A DNA stretch of 64,000 nt from positions 62,001-126,000 of the IMG/VR virus record IMGVR_UViG_3300008108_000011. One strand, given 5' to 3'. This DNA is from a virus. Numbering within the stretch: position 1 is the first letter of the stretch; each line of letters opens with the position of its first letter. Below the pieces are notes generated by a model. It saw nothing but the letters and a program-made list of their open reading frames with translations. It was not told the DNA's origin and did not search any database. The translations under genes were made by a program, and so were the position numbers. Positions 48,249 through 58,425 of the stretch are shown piece after piece.

Positions 48249-50009
48249 ATGGCTGCTATCATTTCTGAAAAGTTCAGAATTTTCAACGCCAAGCAATTTC
48301 TGGAATCTCTTTCAGAAGGCAGTGGCGATACTGATTCAAATCGCTCAAGGATGTATTTCTTTGTTGGTAGACCTCAAGATTGGAAAGCTTATGTTGAAGT
48401 TTATGGCGTAAGTTCAACTGCTTTCTCTGTTGGGGAGGAAGTTTATGTTGGTGCTAACTTAGCTGCTGCTACTTTTAGAGGCACAGTTTCGGAAGTTTAT
48501 CCAAATAGTTTACTACTAACAACGATTGGTCCTACAGTTTCAGCAACTCCTGGTGCTGGATCAACACTAACTGGCAACACCTCTGGTGCAACTGCTAAAG
48601 TTGGCGTTTACAGATATGCTACCGAAGAAATTCCAACTGCTCCTCTTGATAACCAAGAAGAGAAGTTTGAAATGTATGATGATATGATCGCTATGAAGCG
48701 CATCACATCTTCATATGCTAGACACGTCATTAGACGTTATAATTGGGATTTAACTGTAAATCCCAAGTTTGACATGTGGAAACCTGACTATTCTGCATTA
48801 AAACTAACTGCAACTGGAGAATCATCTCTTGGTGCTGGCAAATACTCTGTAATGAACTCTTCATATGAAGTTTTTGTCTGTTTATACAATGGAACAAATC
48901 CATCAAACTTAAACGGTCAAAATGCTACTTATCCACCAGCTACTGCACCTGTATCTGGTCAAGGAACATACTCTAATGGCATTTTCAAAGAACCAAGTGG
49001 AACTGCTGGTTATGTTTGGAAGTATATGTATACTATTCCAACCGATGATGTAATCAAGTTCCTATCGACTGATTTTATGCCAATTGTTTTGGATTCAACT
49101 GTTCAATCTGGTGCTGTCGATGGTGCTATTTCAGTAGCTTTATTAACAGATGCAGGAGCAAATCTACCAACCAGTGCTACTTTATATGCAGCAATTCTTG
49201 GTGATGGATCTGGCGGTAAAGTAAAAATTACAACCAATGGTTCTGGTGCAATTACTGCTGTTGATATAGAAGCAGCTGGAAGCGGTTATACTTATGGAAA
49301 TGTTCTCCTAAAGAATGGTTATCTATTCACCAACTCTACACTTGCAACTGCAGCCACTGTAAGTGCAACAGCTAAAGGTCAAATTGAGGTAATTATTCCA
49401 CCTCAAGGTGGTCATGGTGCTGATCCAGTTCTAGAAATGAACTCGAAGCGTGTTATGTTAAATATCCGTTTAACATATTCAGAAGGTTCGGGAGATTTCC
49501 CTGTTGATAACGATTTCCGTAGAATTGGAATTCTTCAGGATCCTCTACAATATGGGTCAACAAATTATCTGACTGCCGATAATGCAACTGCTCTGTATGC
49601 CGTAAAATTAACTGGTGTTACTGGCAATTTTGTAGTTGACGAAATTATTTCGCAAACAAACAGTGGTTTGGTTTCAAAGGGAACTGTTGTTTCGTGGACT
49701 TTAGATAATGGATCAACCACTGATGGGGTTCTCAAGTATTATCAATCACCATCTCAACATACCGACAATGGTGTTGTAAGAGCGTTTGTATCAACTGCAG
49801 CAAATCCTATTGTAGGTGCTACTAGTGCTAGACAGGGAACTGTTGCTACTACTTATAATAGCACTCTACTTGGTTCCACATTTAATAGTGGGCTATCAAC
49901 TCCAGAGGTTAAGAATAACTCAGGTGAAGCAATTTATGTTGAAAACAGAAGATTAATCACAAGAGCTCCTGACCAAATCGAGGATATTAAGTTAGTTATT
50001 GAATTCTGA
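48249..50009 (+). CDS. 8: Baseplate wedge protein gp8
   Basis: 586 residues. The opening (ISEKFRIFNAKQFLESLSEG), the RSRMYFFVGRPQDW segment and RHVIRRYNWDLTVNPKFDMW then GYVWKYMYTIPTDDVIKFLS are the features by which gp8 homologues of T4-like cyanophages are known. T4 gp8 is 334 residues; the extra length is a Gly/Ser-rich middle insertion (residues ~285-390) similar to the beta repeats of the neighbouring giants. It ends DQIEDIKLVIEF, a typical C-terminus. Own late promoter. Confidence 0.88.
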   Translation: MAAIISEKFRIFNAKQFLESLSEGSGDTDSNRSRMYFFVGRPQDWKAYVEVYGVSSTAFSVGEEVYVGANLAAATFRGTVSEVYPNSLLLTTIGPTVSATPGAGSTLTGNTSGATAKVGVYRYATEEIPTAPLDNQEEKFEMYDDMIAMKRITSSYARHVIRRYNWDLTVNPKFDMWKPDYSALKLTATGESSLGAGKYSVMNSSYEVFVCLYNGTNPSNLNGQNATYPPATAPVSGQGTYSNGIFKEPSGTAGYVWKYMYTIPTDDVIKFLSTDFMPIVLDSTVQSGAVDGAISVALLTDAGANLPTSATLYAAILGDGSGGKVKITTNGSGAITAVDIEAAGSGYTYGNVLLKNGYLFTNSTLATAATVSATAKGQIEVIIPPQGGHGADPVLEMNSKRVMLNIRLTYSEGSGDFPVDNDFRRIGILQDPLQYGSTNYLTADNATALYAVKLTGVTGNFVVDEIISQTNSGLVSKGTVVSWTLDNGSTTDGVLKYYQSPSQHTDNGVVRAFVSTAANPIVGATSARQGTVATTYNSTLLGSTFNSGLSTPEVKNNSGEAIYVENRRLITRAPDQIEDIKLVIEF

Positions 50010-50053
50010 TTATATTATATTTTTAAAAGTAAAACACCTATTCCTGAGCTAAA

Positions 50054-53000
50054 ATGCCCCAGAAGATTAATCTCAACGCGCCCCCATATTATGATGATTT
50101 TGATTCTAGTAAGGGATATTATAAAGTTCTATTCAGACCTGGATATTCCATTCAGACTAGGGAACTGACTACTTTGCAGTCAGTTCTACAAAATCAAATT
50201 GAAAATTTAGGCAGAAGTAGATTTAAACAGGGGCAGCAAGTAATTCCTGGAGAAGTATCTTTCAACAACAAATTAAATTATATTAAACTAGCATCGGTTT
50301 CCGAAGTAGCTGTTAATATTAATGGAAATATTGTATTTCAAAAATATGATATTTCTCAACTTGTTGGAGTTACTCTCCAGGGATTGTCTTCTGGAGTTAC
50401 TGCTAGCGTCATTTCTTATGCTTTTGGAAATGATTTAGAATCAGATATTTTATTTGTAAAATATACAAATAGTGGAAACGCAAGTAACGAATCTACTTTT
50501 AGACAAGGTGAAACACTAGAGGCATTAAATATTACCGATACTCCTACTTTAGTGGTTGGAACTGACGGTAGTGTTCTGCCAACGACTATTGATGTACAAA
50601 ATTATGATACTGGAGTAATTACCACTATTGATAGCCCAGCAATGGGTTTTGCTTCTGCGGTAAAAGTTCAGGAAGGCGTATATTTTGTTAATGGATATTT
50701 TGTAAATAATCATGAACAAATTATTGTTGTTGATAAGTATTATGATAAACCATCCGTAAAAGTAGGTTTTAAAATTTCCGAAGATCTTGTTACGCCAGAA
50801 CAAGACATTTCTTTATATGATAACGCAAGAGGATTTTCTAATTTCTCTGCTCCTGGTGCTCACAGATTAAAAATCGACTTATCTTTAGTCGTTAAAGAAT
50901 ATGATGCTTTAGCGGATGAAGATTATGTTTCTTTAGTAACTATTAAAAATGGAGAAGTTCAGCAATTAACCAAAACTGCTGATTACAATGTTTTAGAAGA
51001 AACATTAGCTAGAAGAACTTTTGACGAATCTGGAAATTATGTAGTAGATGAATTTCCATTAGATTTAAGAGAATATTACCAAAAAAACAACAATAGAGGT
51101 GTTTATCCTTTAAATTCAGATACTAGTTTAGTTAATGGAATTTCCCAAAGTGAAGCTAACACACTAATGGTGGCAGGTGTTGGATCTGGTAAGGCATATA
51201 TTAAAGGTTATGAAGTAATCAATAAAGATGTAAAATATTTAAACGTATCCAAAGCAAGAGATACTCTAACAAGAGAAGATACTAGAATAAAAACATTATC
51301 TCCTTCATTTTTCAATGTAAGAAATGTTTATGGATCAGTTCCATTAAATGCAGAGGGTCAAGAATTAACTGCTTATCCAAATATTTACTTGAACTCGGTA
51401 TTTAATGATGGTTCTATAGGTTACAACAATGAAGAACTGACAGCAGAAGCCAAACAGACCTTAAACAGAAGAGGAAAGGTTTTTGGTTTAAATGATGGAA
51501 TTATTACTTTATATTGCCAAAATCCAAGTAATTTTTCTAGCTACACATATCCAACACCCTCTACATTTGGCGTTTCTTTACAAAAATTATGGTACGTCGT
51601 AAATAGAGGAACTACTGCAGCAACAACGACAGTAAGAAGCATTGATCTTCTTTCGTATGCAATTGTATCTAGACCGTCTGATTTAGGTTCATCCACAGAT
51701 ACATTCTTAGAATTAACCGTTGTTGGAAATAAAGAAGATATTTTATACTTCTTGAGAGAATACGATGAAGATGATTCAGATAAGAGAAGAAAATTATTTG
51801 TTTCCGAGAATGATGCTAAAGGATTCTATTTCCAATCAGGATCTCAAACTATATTTCCATATTCACAAATCTTAGATTACAACAATTTAATAACTCCCAT
51901 TGTTGGTGTTTGCAAACCAAAAGATTTTTCTCTTCTAGAAAGAGGATCTGGGTTCAATGTAGATATTGATAAAGTTGTATCTAAGGGTAGGTTAGCAAAC
52001 GGAACTCCTTCATACAATTCAGTATTCAGATTATCATATTTCAATCCTTCATTTTTTACTAGAATTATTTTAGATCAAAATATTAATTCTAGCACATTTG
52101 AACCAGGAAAATATATTGTTGGATCTACTAGTGGTGCTTATGGTGTTGTAGAAGGTTCAAGCACATCAAAATATACTACTGGCAGTGTTTTATTCGTAAA
52201 AACTCTATCAGGAACATTTTTATCTGGGGAAACAATTACTGATGAAGGCGGAAATTCTAGAAGAATTGCTAGAGAAGGAACTATTTCGCACTTTGTTGTT
52301 GTGAAAAGAGGATCTGGATATCCTTTCAACACAACTGTGAGGATTAACGGAGTTGATTATAATAATTCATCTATAACAGTTGGTATACAAGGTAATATAC
52401 CATATAAGATTGATATTGTAAATAGAAATTTAGTTTCTCAAGTATATTCTACTACACCAGTAATCACATTTAATACTGGAAGCACTAATCCTACAGCAGA
52501 AACTTTAGTAAAAGCTGTCTTATATAGAAACACTGTTTATACTTATACACCACAAAATGTAAAATCAATGCATTGCTCTTTTGGAGCTGGCAATGCTTAC
52601 AATTTTACTGCCGATGTTGAATCATTCTCGACCTCATATATTACTAGTAAGTCTTTGACAGACTTCACTTTTTCTGGATCTATAGGATCGAAATATTTAG
52701 AATGTAATGGATTTTCTGGAGATCCATCTAATGAATTAATGCAAGGTGATATTGTTCAATTTACGGATTCAAACAACAATCCTATTAGATCTGTTGTTCA
52801 AAGTGTAGATAAACCAGAAGGATTAACAAAGTCTAGAGTTTATTTGGATAATGTTTTACGTGGAAATGTAGTTAATAGCAATTGCGTAAAAATTAAACCA
52901 AATGTAGAAAATATATCTACCTCTACTCTCGTAATTCCTTTAGGAGCAAAATATATTAGCTCAACAGTCGATTCATCAGAAGATTCTAAAATTAAGTATC

Positions 53001-56000
53001 ATTTTAGAAGAGATTTTGTAACAACTGCTTCCACTAGTGGTGGCAATGTTACTTTTGCCGCACAACTTCCATATGGAACACAAAGATTTGCAGGATTCAC
53101 TCCAGAAAATTTCTTACTTACTGTATTAGATAAAAAATCATCTACTACATTCCAATCTGGAGATTTGATTTATCTTTCATCTGATCAAGTTGTAATTGAA
53201 AATACCACAAGCAGCACAACAGGATTAACTGCTGGCAGTGTTCAAATCACATTAGATCCTGATATTTTTGGAACTACTACAAATTTTCCAATTTTAAAAT
53301 TAACTGCTACACTAGAAGTTTCGAAAGCAAGACCAAGATTAAAAACTGTTTATAGAAATAAGCGTATTCTTATTGTATCACCTGGAGATAGAATAGTTCC
53401 TCTACGAGGAGTTGATTATGATTCTGATTCAACTGATATTTTATCGTATTCGGATGCATTTAAAATCAAATACGTTTATGAGGGAACCACTCAAGTTCCA
53501 CCCGTAGTTTCTGCATCTGGAGATTTAGTAACTGGAACTGATGTTACAGAAAGATTCTCGTTTGATGATGGTCAAAGAGACACTTTCTATGATGTTTCTA
53601 GACTAGTATTAAAGCCTGGATTTGAACCTCCATCAGGTCAGTTAATTGTAGCATTTGATTATTTTGAACATTCCCAAGGAGATTTCTGTACAGTAGACTC
53701 TTATCTACACGAAGCAGGAGTCAATTTAGATGAAATTCCCGACTTTAATTCTATTGTTCATGGTAAATTATCTTTAAGAGATGTATTTGATTTTAGACCA
53801 AAAGTAGATTCGAATGCTATTATTAGTGGTTATCAAGATACTTCAATTCTTTCTGTAGAAGACTACAATAGTTTCTTTGGATCTGGCGGTATTACTTCCA
53901 GCACACCAGCATCAGATCCCAATCTTGCTTACACTATATCATTTAATCTCAAACAGTATCTAGATAGAATTGATGGGGTTTTTGTAAATAAAAAAGGAGA
54001 ATTTTTTGTTAAAGAAGGCAATGCTTCATTAAATCCAACAAAACCAGCAGATGTTGATGATTCACTAGCTTTATATTATCTTTATGTTCCTGCGTATACC
54101 ATTCAGGCAAATGATGTAAAAGTCATCACAGTGGATAACAAACGTTATACGATGAGAGATATTGGTAAGTTAGAACAAAGAATAGAAAGACTTGAAAGAT
54201 ATACTATGTTAAGTGTCCTGGAGCAACAAGCATTGAATATGCAAGTTAGGGATGATATTGGAATTGAAAGATTTAAATGTGGCTTCGTAGTAGATGGTTT
54301 CGAGAACCATAGTGTAGGAAATCTTTCATCTATAGATTATTTGTGTTCTATAGATCCACAGCAATCTGTATTAAGACCTAGATCTATAGAAAATTCACTG
54401 AGACTGAAAGAAGTTAATACTAGAGACGAACAAAGATTTTTAGATGGATATCAAAAATCAGGATCTGTAATAACTTTACCATTTACAGAAGTTAGGGCGG
54501 TTGAAAATCGTTTCGCAACTAGAAAAATTAACATCAATCCATTTGTAGTTGTTCAATATTCTGGAGATGCTTCTCTATATCCGAACGTTGATCAGTGGTT
54601 TGATCAAAAAGAATCGCCAATTATTTTAAATAATGATAGTAAAGTTTTCTCTGTATTTTATGCTAAAAATGATTCTAGAGAAGGTTTCAATAGCATTCAC
54701 AACAATTTTATAATTAACTGGGTAGGAACCGATAGAGTATTCTACAATGTTTCTCCATTGAACGAAATAACTACACTAGAAACTACAGGAACAACTAGAG
54801 ACGCATCGACTGCAAGTTCTTCTAATATAAGCCCACAAAATAATCAATTAGCGCAAGGAATTTCTTCTAAAACAGTAGGAAATGTTTCAGTCTCATCTTC
54901 GCTGCAATCTTTCTGTAGATCTGTTCCAGTTTTCTTTAAATTAACTAGATTAAAACCAAGCACAAGATTTTATGCTTTTATTGATGGTAGATCTATAGAT
55001 CGATGGATAATTCAAGATTTCAAATTCACAGGAATTGCAGGTAATTCATTAGGAACATTTAATAGTGGTATTACTACTGATGCAAATGGAAATGCGAGTG
55101 GAATGATTCTAATTCCTTCTGGGTTGCCACCTCAATCTGGATCATCTTGGTTAGGGGATGTTACTACAGTTCAATATGATACTGAAACAGGATCTCCATT
55201 GTCAATAGTTTCGGGTGTAAAGACTATTAAATTCTCATCTGATATAAATGGCAGTGTTGATAGCACCGTAGAATCTTTTGCTGAAGTTAAATATTATGCT
55301 ACAGGATCTTTCCCTGTTCAACCATCTTCTGTAGTATCTACTTCTCCAGCGATATTAAAATCGCCAGAAGGTATCCAATATATCGAAAATACAAAAGCTC
55401 AAGCAAAACCAAATCCACTATCACAAACGTTTACCGTTGAAGGATATCCTGGTGGAGTATTTGTTACTGGGTTAGATCTTTATTTCAATAAAAAAAGTTC
55501 CACTATACCAGTTAAAGCATATTTAACTAATATAGAAAGTGGAAAACCAGGAAAATATATTGTTCCAGGAAGTGAATCTGTATTAAATCCCGACACATAT
55601 TTAAAAGTATATACTAATGGAACTATTAATATTTCTCGCAATGAAACAGTAACGGGAACTTCTTCAAATGCATCTGGCCCTATTAAAGCAGTTTATGATA
55701 GAAATAATACTTTAGTTCCTGCATCAATTAATGGAGAGTTTACATTAACAAATGATCAAACATATACTTTAGTATTATCAAATCATAACGGAAGATCTTT
55801 TATTCAAAATGAAACTTTGAATTTATCTTCTTTATCCACCTACAATAATGCTCAAAATACAAACTTATCTCTTACGATTGCTAGAGATTCAGGAAGACTT
55901 ACTGGTTTAACAATTACTAATTGTGGAACTGGTTACGAATCTGCTACTCTTACTATTGAAAGCCCTCAATTAATTGGTGGTGTTAATGCCACAGCAACTT

Positions 56001-58201
56001 GTAAGGTTTCAAACGGATCAATATATGATACAGATTTAACTGTATTTGGTGCTGGATATACTGATGCACCAGCAGTAATAATTAATTTCACAGGAACCTC
56101 TGCTTCTGGAGCTTCAATTGAAGCTTTATTAGAAATAGATACTCCCGCTGTTAGAATGGGCGTTGCTGTTGATCCTGGAACTGTTTCGGTAGTTGATTCT
56201 ACTACTCCTACTAAATTTGCTTTTGAATATCCAGTGTATTTACAAAATAACACAGAATATGCTTTTGTGATTGAATCGGATTCCACCGATTACGAGATAT
56301 GGGTTTCTAGATTAGGTGAAACAGAAAAATCTACTAGTTCTGTGGTAACAACACAGCCACTATTAGGATCTGTATTTAAATCTCAAAACGTTGATTCTTG
56401 GACAGAAGATTTATTTGAAGATATTAAATTTACACTTTATAGAGCAGAATTTAATACTGAACGACCAGGAATTATTGAGTTAACAAATGAAATGCTTGGA
56501 TATACTGAACTAGATTTAAATCCAATCCAAACAGATTCTTTATCCGACACAACTGCTACATCAAAACTATTCAAAAATAATAATAGTATAGTTAAAGTAA
56601 CACACAAAGATAATGGATTTGAGTTTGGAGGTAATTCATATGTAGCATTTAAGAGATGTAATGATGTTGGTGGTCTTACTTCGGAACTATTGAATAACAC
56701 ATTATTCAATGTTTATAATGGTGGTGTAGATTTCTACACTATCACTTCTCCAACAAAAGCATCATCAAATGCTGTTGGTGGTGGAGAAAATACTCTTGCT
56801 TTATATAATAAAAAATATGAAAAATTATATGCACAAATAGCATATTTAAATTTCAGTGACACAAGTATTAATGCAGAAGTAAAAACAACAAATATTATTC
56901 CTGTAGATTCAACTGTTACTAATTACACAAATTATTCTCAATCTTCTTTCGAAAAAACTTTCTTAAATCAAGAACATTATTTTAACAATCAAAAAGTGGT
57001 TGCATCTAGAATTAATGAGTTGAAGAACTCAAATTCTATTTCTGATAGATCTTTAACTTATAAATTAACTTTAGAATCTGATGTATCTTACCTATCTCCT
57101 GTAATTGATCTTCGTTCTTCTTCGGTCAAATTGATTAATAATAAAGTAGAAAAATCTTTAGGAAAAGAAGATAGATTTGGAAGAAGAGATCAAATTATTA
57201 GTTTCTATCCAGTTTATAATTTTATTGTAGCTGGAGCAAATGTTGGTGCTATTAATGCAGGTGATGCAGGTAATCCAAAAATTATTACTGGATTCACTTC
57301 ACAGGCAAGAGGAGTTATTGTTAAATTTGATGTTTCTGCTAGCAGATTATATGTAAAGATGTTGACAGATATTTTATTCTCCCCTAGCGAAACTTTAGAA
57401 TTTGCTTCCCAACCAACATTAAGCGGAATTACAGTTGGTTCATCGGGAGTCACAGAACAATCATTTAATTTTAATTACAACTCTACTGTGATTGCAATTG
57501 ATAAAACGGATGTGACTAAAACATATGATAACGTTATTAGTGGAAAAGTAGTTCAGTGGGATGCAGAGAAGAAAATACTTACTGTATCAAACAACAAAAA
57601 TCCAATTAATGACAATTATACTGCTGCTGCAACTCCAGGGTCTGCTTATGCACGAGTTCCTTTCTCAAGTGCTTCTCAACAGCAAAGAGACATCTTTAGA
57701 GTGGGAGATTTAATTTCTTACGAAAATCAAGCATCTGATACGAAGTCATTTTTAGAAGTCAAATCTATTTCATATACTGATGGTGTATTGTTTGTTCCTG
57801 AGTTTAATAGAAATAGTTCTTCTGTAGCAAAATATGCTACTAAAGAAATTTCTATAGAGAATGCAGGAACAGGATTGGATGTTAAATTAACGGCAAATAT
57901 TTTTGAAGAAGATGATATTCAGGTTTTATATAAGATTAAAACAGTAAGTTCTCAATTTAATTTTGATGATCTTGGATGGGAATATTTTAATGGAACTGGT
58001 AAACCAGACGTGAGAGTTATTCCATCGTCTGAAAATAGTATTGCTGGTTATATTGAAGATCAAAGATCATATAAGGAATACAAATTTAGTGTCGCAAATC
58101 TTCCCGAATTCTCTTCTTTTGCAATTAAAATTGTTATGAAAAGTTCCAATCCAGTATTTGTTCCAAAAATTCAAGATTGTAGAGTTGTTGCATCATTCTA
58201 A
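50054..58201 (+). CDS. Giant structural protein with DUF4815 N-terminus
   Basis: 2715 residues. The N-terminus NAPPYYDDFDSSKGYYKVLF followed by RPGYSIQTRELTTLQSVLQN and FKQGQQVIPGEV is the DUF4815 signature, found in virion proteins of T4-like cyanophages and relatives. A central region contains MRDIGKLEQRIERLERYTML (coiled coil, ~residue 1370), and the later half is beta-rich with further G-x-G-Y repeats. The C-terminal ~500 residues again have RVIPSSENSIAGY-type structural sequence. It probably forms part of the baseplate periphery and fibre attachment (T4 gp9/gp10 position). The stop overlaps the next ATG by one base. Confidence 0.85.
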   Translation: MPQKINLNAPPYYDDFDSSKGYYKVLFRPGYSIQTRELTTLQSVLQNQIENLGRSRFKQGQQVIPGEVSFNNKLNYIKLASVSEVAVNINGNIVFQKYDISQLVGVTLQGLSSGVTASVISYAFGNDLESDILFVKYTNSGNASNESTFRQGETLEALNITDTPTLVVGTDGSVLPTTIDVQNYDTGVITTIDSPAMGFASAVKVQEGVYFVNGYFVNNHEQIIVVDKYYDKPSVKVGFKISEDLVTPEQDISLYDNARGFSNFSAPGAHRLKIDLSLVVKEYDALADEDYVSLVTIKNGEVQQLTKTADYNVLEETLARRTFDESGNYVVDEFPLDLREYYQKNNNRGVYPLNSDTSLVNGISQSEANTLMVAGVGSGKAYIKGYEVINKDVKYLNVSKARDTLTREDTRIKTLSPSFFNVRNVYGSVPLNAEGQELTAYPNIYLNSVFNDGSIGYNNEELTAEAKQTLNRRGKVFGLNDGIITLYCQNPSNFSSYTYPTPSTFGVSLQKLWYVVNRGTTAATTTVRSIDLLSYAIVSRPSDLGSSTDTFLELTVVGNKEDILYFLREYDEDDSDKRRKLFVSENDAKGFYFQSGSQTIFPYSQILDYNNLITPIVGVCKPKDFSLLERGSGFNVDIDKVVSKGRLANGTPSYNSVFRLSYFNPSFFTRIILDQNINSSTFEPGKYIVGSTSGAYGVVEGSSTSKYTTGSVLFVKTLSGTFLSGETITDEGGNSRRIAREGTISHFVVVKRGSGYPFNTTVRINGVDYNNSSITVGIQGNIPYKIDIVNRNLVSQVYSTTPVITFNTGSTNPTAETLVKAVLYRNTVYTYTPQNVKSMHCSFGAGNAYNFTADVESFSTSYITSKSLTDFTFSGSIGSKYLECNGFSGDPSNELMQGDIVQFTDSNNNPIRSVVQSVDKPEGLTKSRVYLDNVLRGNVVNSNCVKIKPNVENISTSTLVIPLGAKYISSTVDSSEDSKIKYHFRRDFVTTASTSGGNVTFAAQLPYGTQRFAGFTPENFLLTVLDKKSSTTFQSGDLIYLSSDQVVIENTTSSTTGLTAGSVQITLDPDIFGTTTNFPILKLTATLEVSKARPRLKTVYRNKRILIVSPGDRIVPLRGVDYDSDSTDILSYSDAFKIKYVYEGTTQVPPVVSASGDLVTGTDVTERFSFDDGQRDTFYDVSRLVLKPGFEPPSGQLIVAFDYFEHSQGDFCTVDSYLHEAGVNLDEIPDFNSIVHGKLSLRDVFDFRPKVDSNAIISGYQDTSILSVEDYNSFFGSGGITSSTPASDPNLAYTISFNLKQYLDRIDGVFVNKKGEFFVKEGNASLNPTKPADVDDSLALYYLYVPAYTIQANDVKVITVDNKRYTMRDIGKLEQRIERLERYTMLSVLEQQALNMQVRDDIGIERFKCGFVVDGFENHSVGNLSSIDYLCSIDPQQSVLRPRSIENSLRLKEVNTRDEQRFLDGYQKSGSVITLPFTEVRAVENRFATRKININPFVVVQYSGDASLYPNVDQWFDQKESPIILNNDSKVFSVFYAKNDSREGFNSIHNNFIINWVGTDRVFYNVSPLNEITTLETTGTTRDASTASSSNISPQNNQLAQGISSKTVGNVSVSSSLQSFCRSVPVFFKLTRLKPSTRFYAFIDGRSIDRWIIQDFKFTGIAGNSLGTFNSGITTDANGNASGMILIPSGLPPQSGSSWLGDVTTVQYDTETGSPLSIVSGVKTIKFSSDINGSVDSTVESFAEVKYYATGSFPVQPSSVVSTSPAILKSPEGIQYIENTKAQAKPNPLSQTFTVEGYPGGVFVTGLDLYFNKKSSTIPVKAYLTNIESGKPGKYIVPGSESVLNPDTYLKVYTNGTINISRNETVTGTSSNASGPIKAVYDRNNTLVPASINGEFTLTNDQTYTLVLSNHNGRSFIQNETLNLSSLSTYNNAQNTNLSLTIARDSGRLTGLTITNCGTGYESATLTIESPQLIGGVNATATCKVSNGSIYDTDLTVFGAGYTDAPAVIINFTGTSASGASIEALLEIDTPAVRMGVAVDPGTVSVVDSTTPTKFAFEYPVYLQNNTEYAFVIESDSTDYEIWVSRLGETEKSTSSVVTTQPLLGSVFKSQNVDSWTEDLFEDIKFTLYRAEFNTERPGIIELTNEMLGYTELDLNPIQTDSLSDTTATSKLFKNNNSIVKVTHKDNGFEFGGNSYVAFKRCNDVGGLTSELLNNTLFNVYNGGVDFYTITSPTKASSNAVGGGENTLALYNKKYEKLYAQIAYLNFSDTSINAEVKTTNIIPVDSTVTNYTNYSQSSFEKTFLNQEHYFNNQKVVASRINELKNSNSISDRSLTYKLTLESDVSYLSPVIDLRSSSVKLINNKVEKSLGKEDRFGRRDQIISFYPVYNFIVAGANVGAINAGDAGNPKIITGFTSQARGVIVKFDVSASRLYVKMLTDILFSPSETLEFASQPTLSGITVGSSGVTEQSFNFNYNSTVIAIDKTDVTKTYDNVISGKVVQWDAEKKILTVSNNKNPINDNYTAAATPGSAYARVPFSSASQQQRDIFRVGDLISYENQASDTKSFLEVKSISYTDGVLFVPEFNRNSSSVAKYATKEISIENAGTGLDVKLTANIFEEDDIQVLYKIKTVSSQFNFDDLGWEYFNGTGKPDVRVIPSSENSIAGYIEDQRSYKEYKFSVANLPEFSSFAIKIVMKSSNPVFVPKIQDCRVVASF

Positions 58202-58425
58202 TGGATTATATTAAAGTTCTCGATCATGACTATCTTGTAAGAGACAACGATACTGGTGCCATTATAAATACTGATAAAAGTGTATTTGAAGATGCTAAAA
58301 AACTGCGTAATGGCAGTGCGTCTATTAAAAAACTTCAAACTGATGTTGAAGATTTAAAGAATGAGTTATCAGATATTAAAAATCTTCTAAGAGAATTTAT
58401 AAGAAATGCCAACACCAATCCTTAG
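58201..58425 (+). CDS. Small coiled-coil virion protein (74 aa)
   Basis: N-terminal beta ([20 protein letters not shown]) and a C-terminal heptad helix ([20 protein letters not shown]). Starts on the stop of the giant protein and overlaps the fibre gene by 20 bp, so production is coupled. Small coiled-coil partners at this position are frequent in T4-like cyanophages. Confidence 0.75.
   Translation: MDYIKVLDHDYLVRDNDTGAIINTDKSVFEDAKKLRNGSASIKKLQTDVEDLKNELSDIKNLLREFIRNANTNP

Noticed and set aside
58257-58266. TATAAATA within the small coiled-coil gene as a late promoter
   Set aside because: It is inside a coding region in AT-rich codons and about 140 bp from the next start; probably chance.
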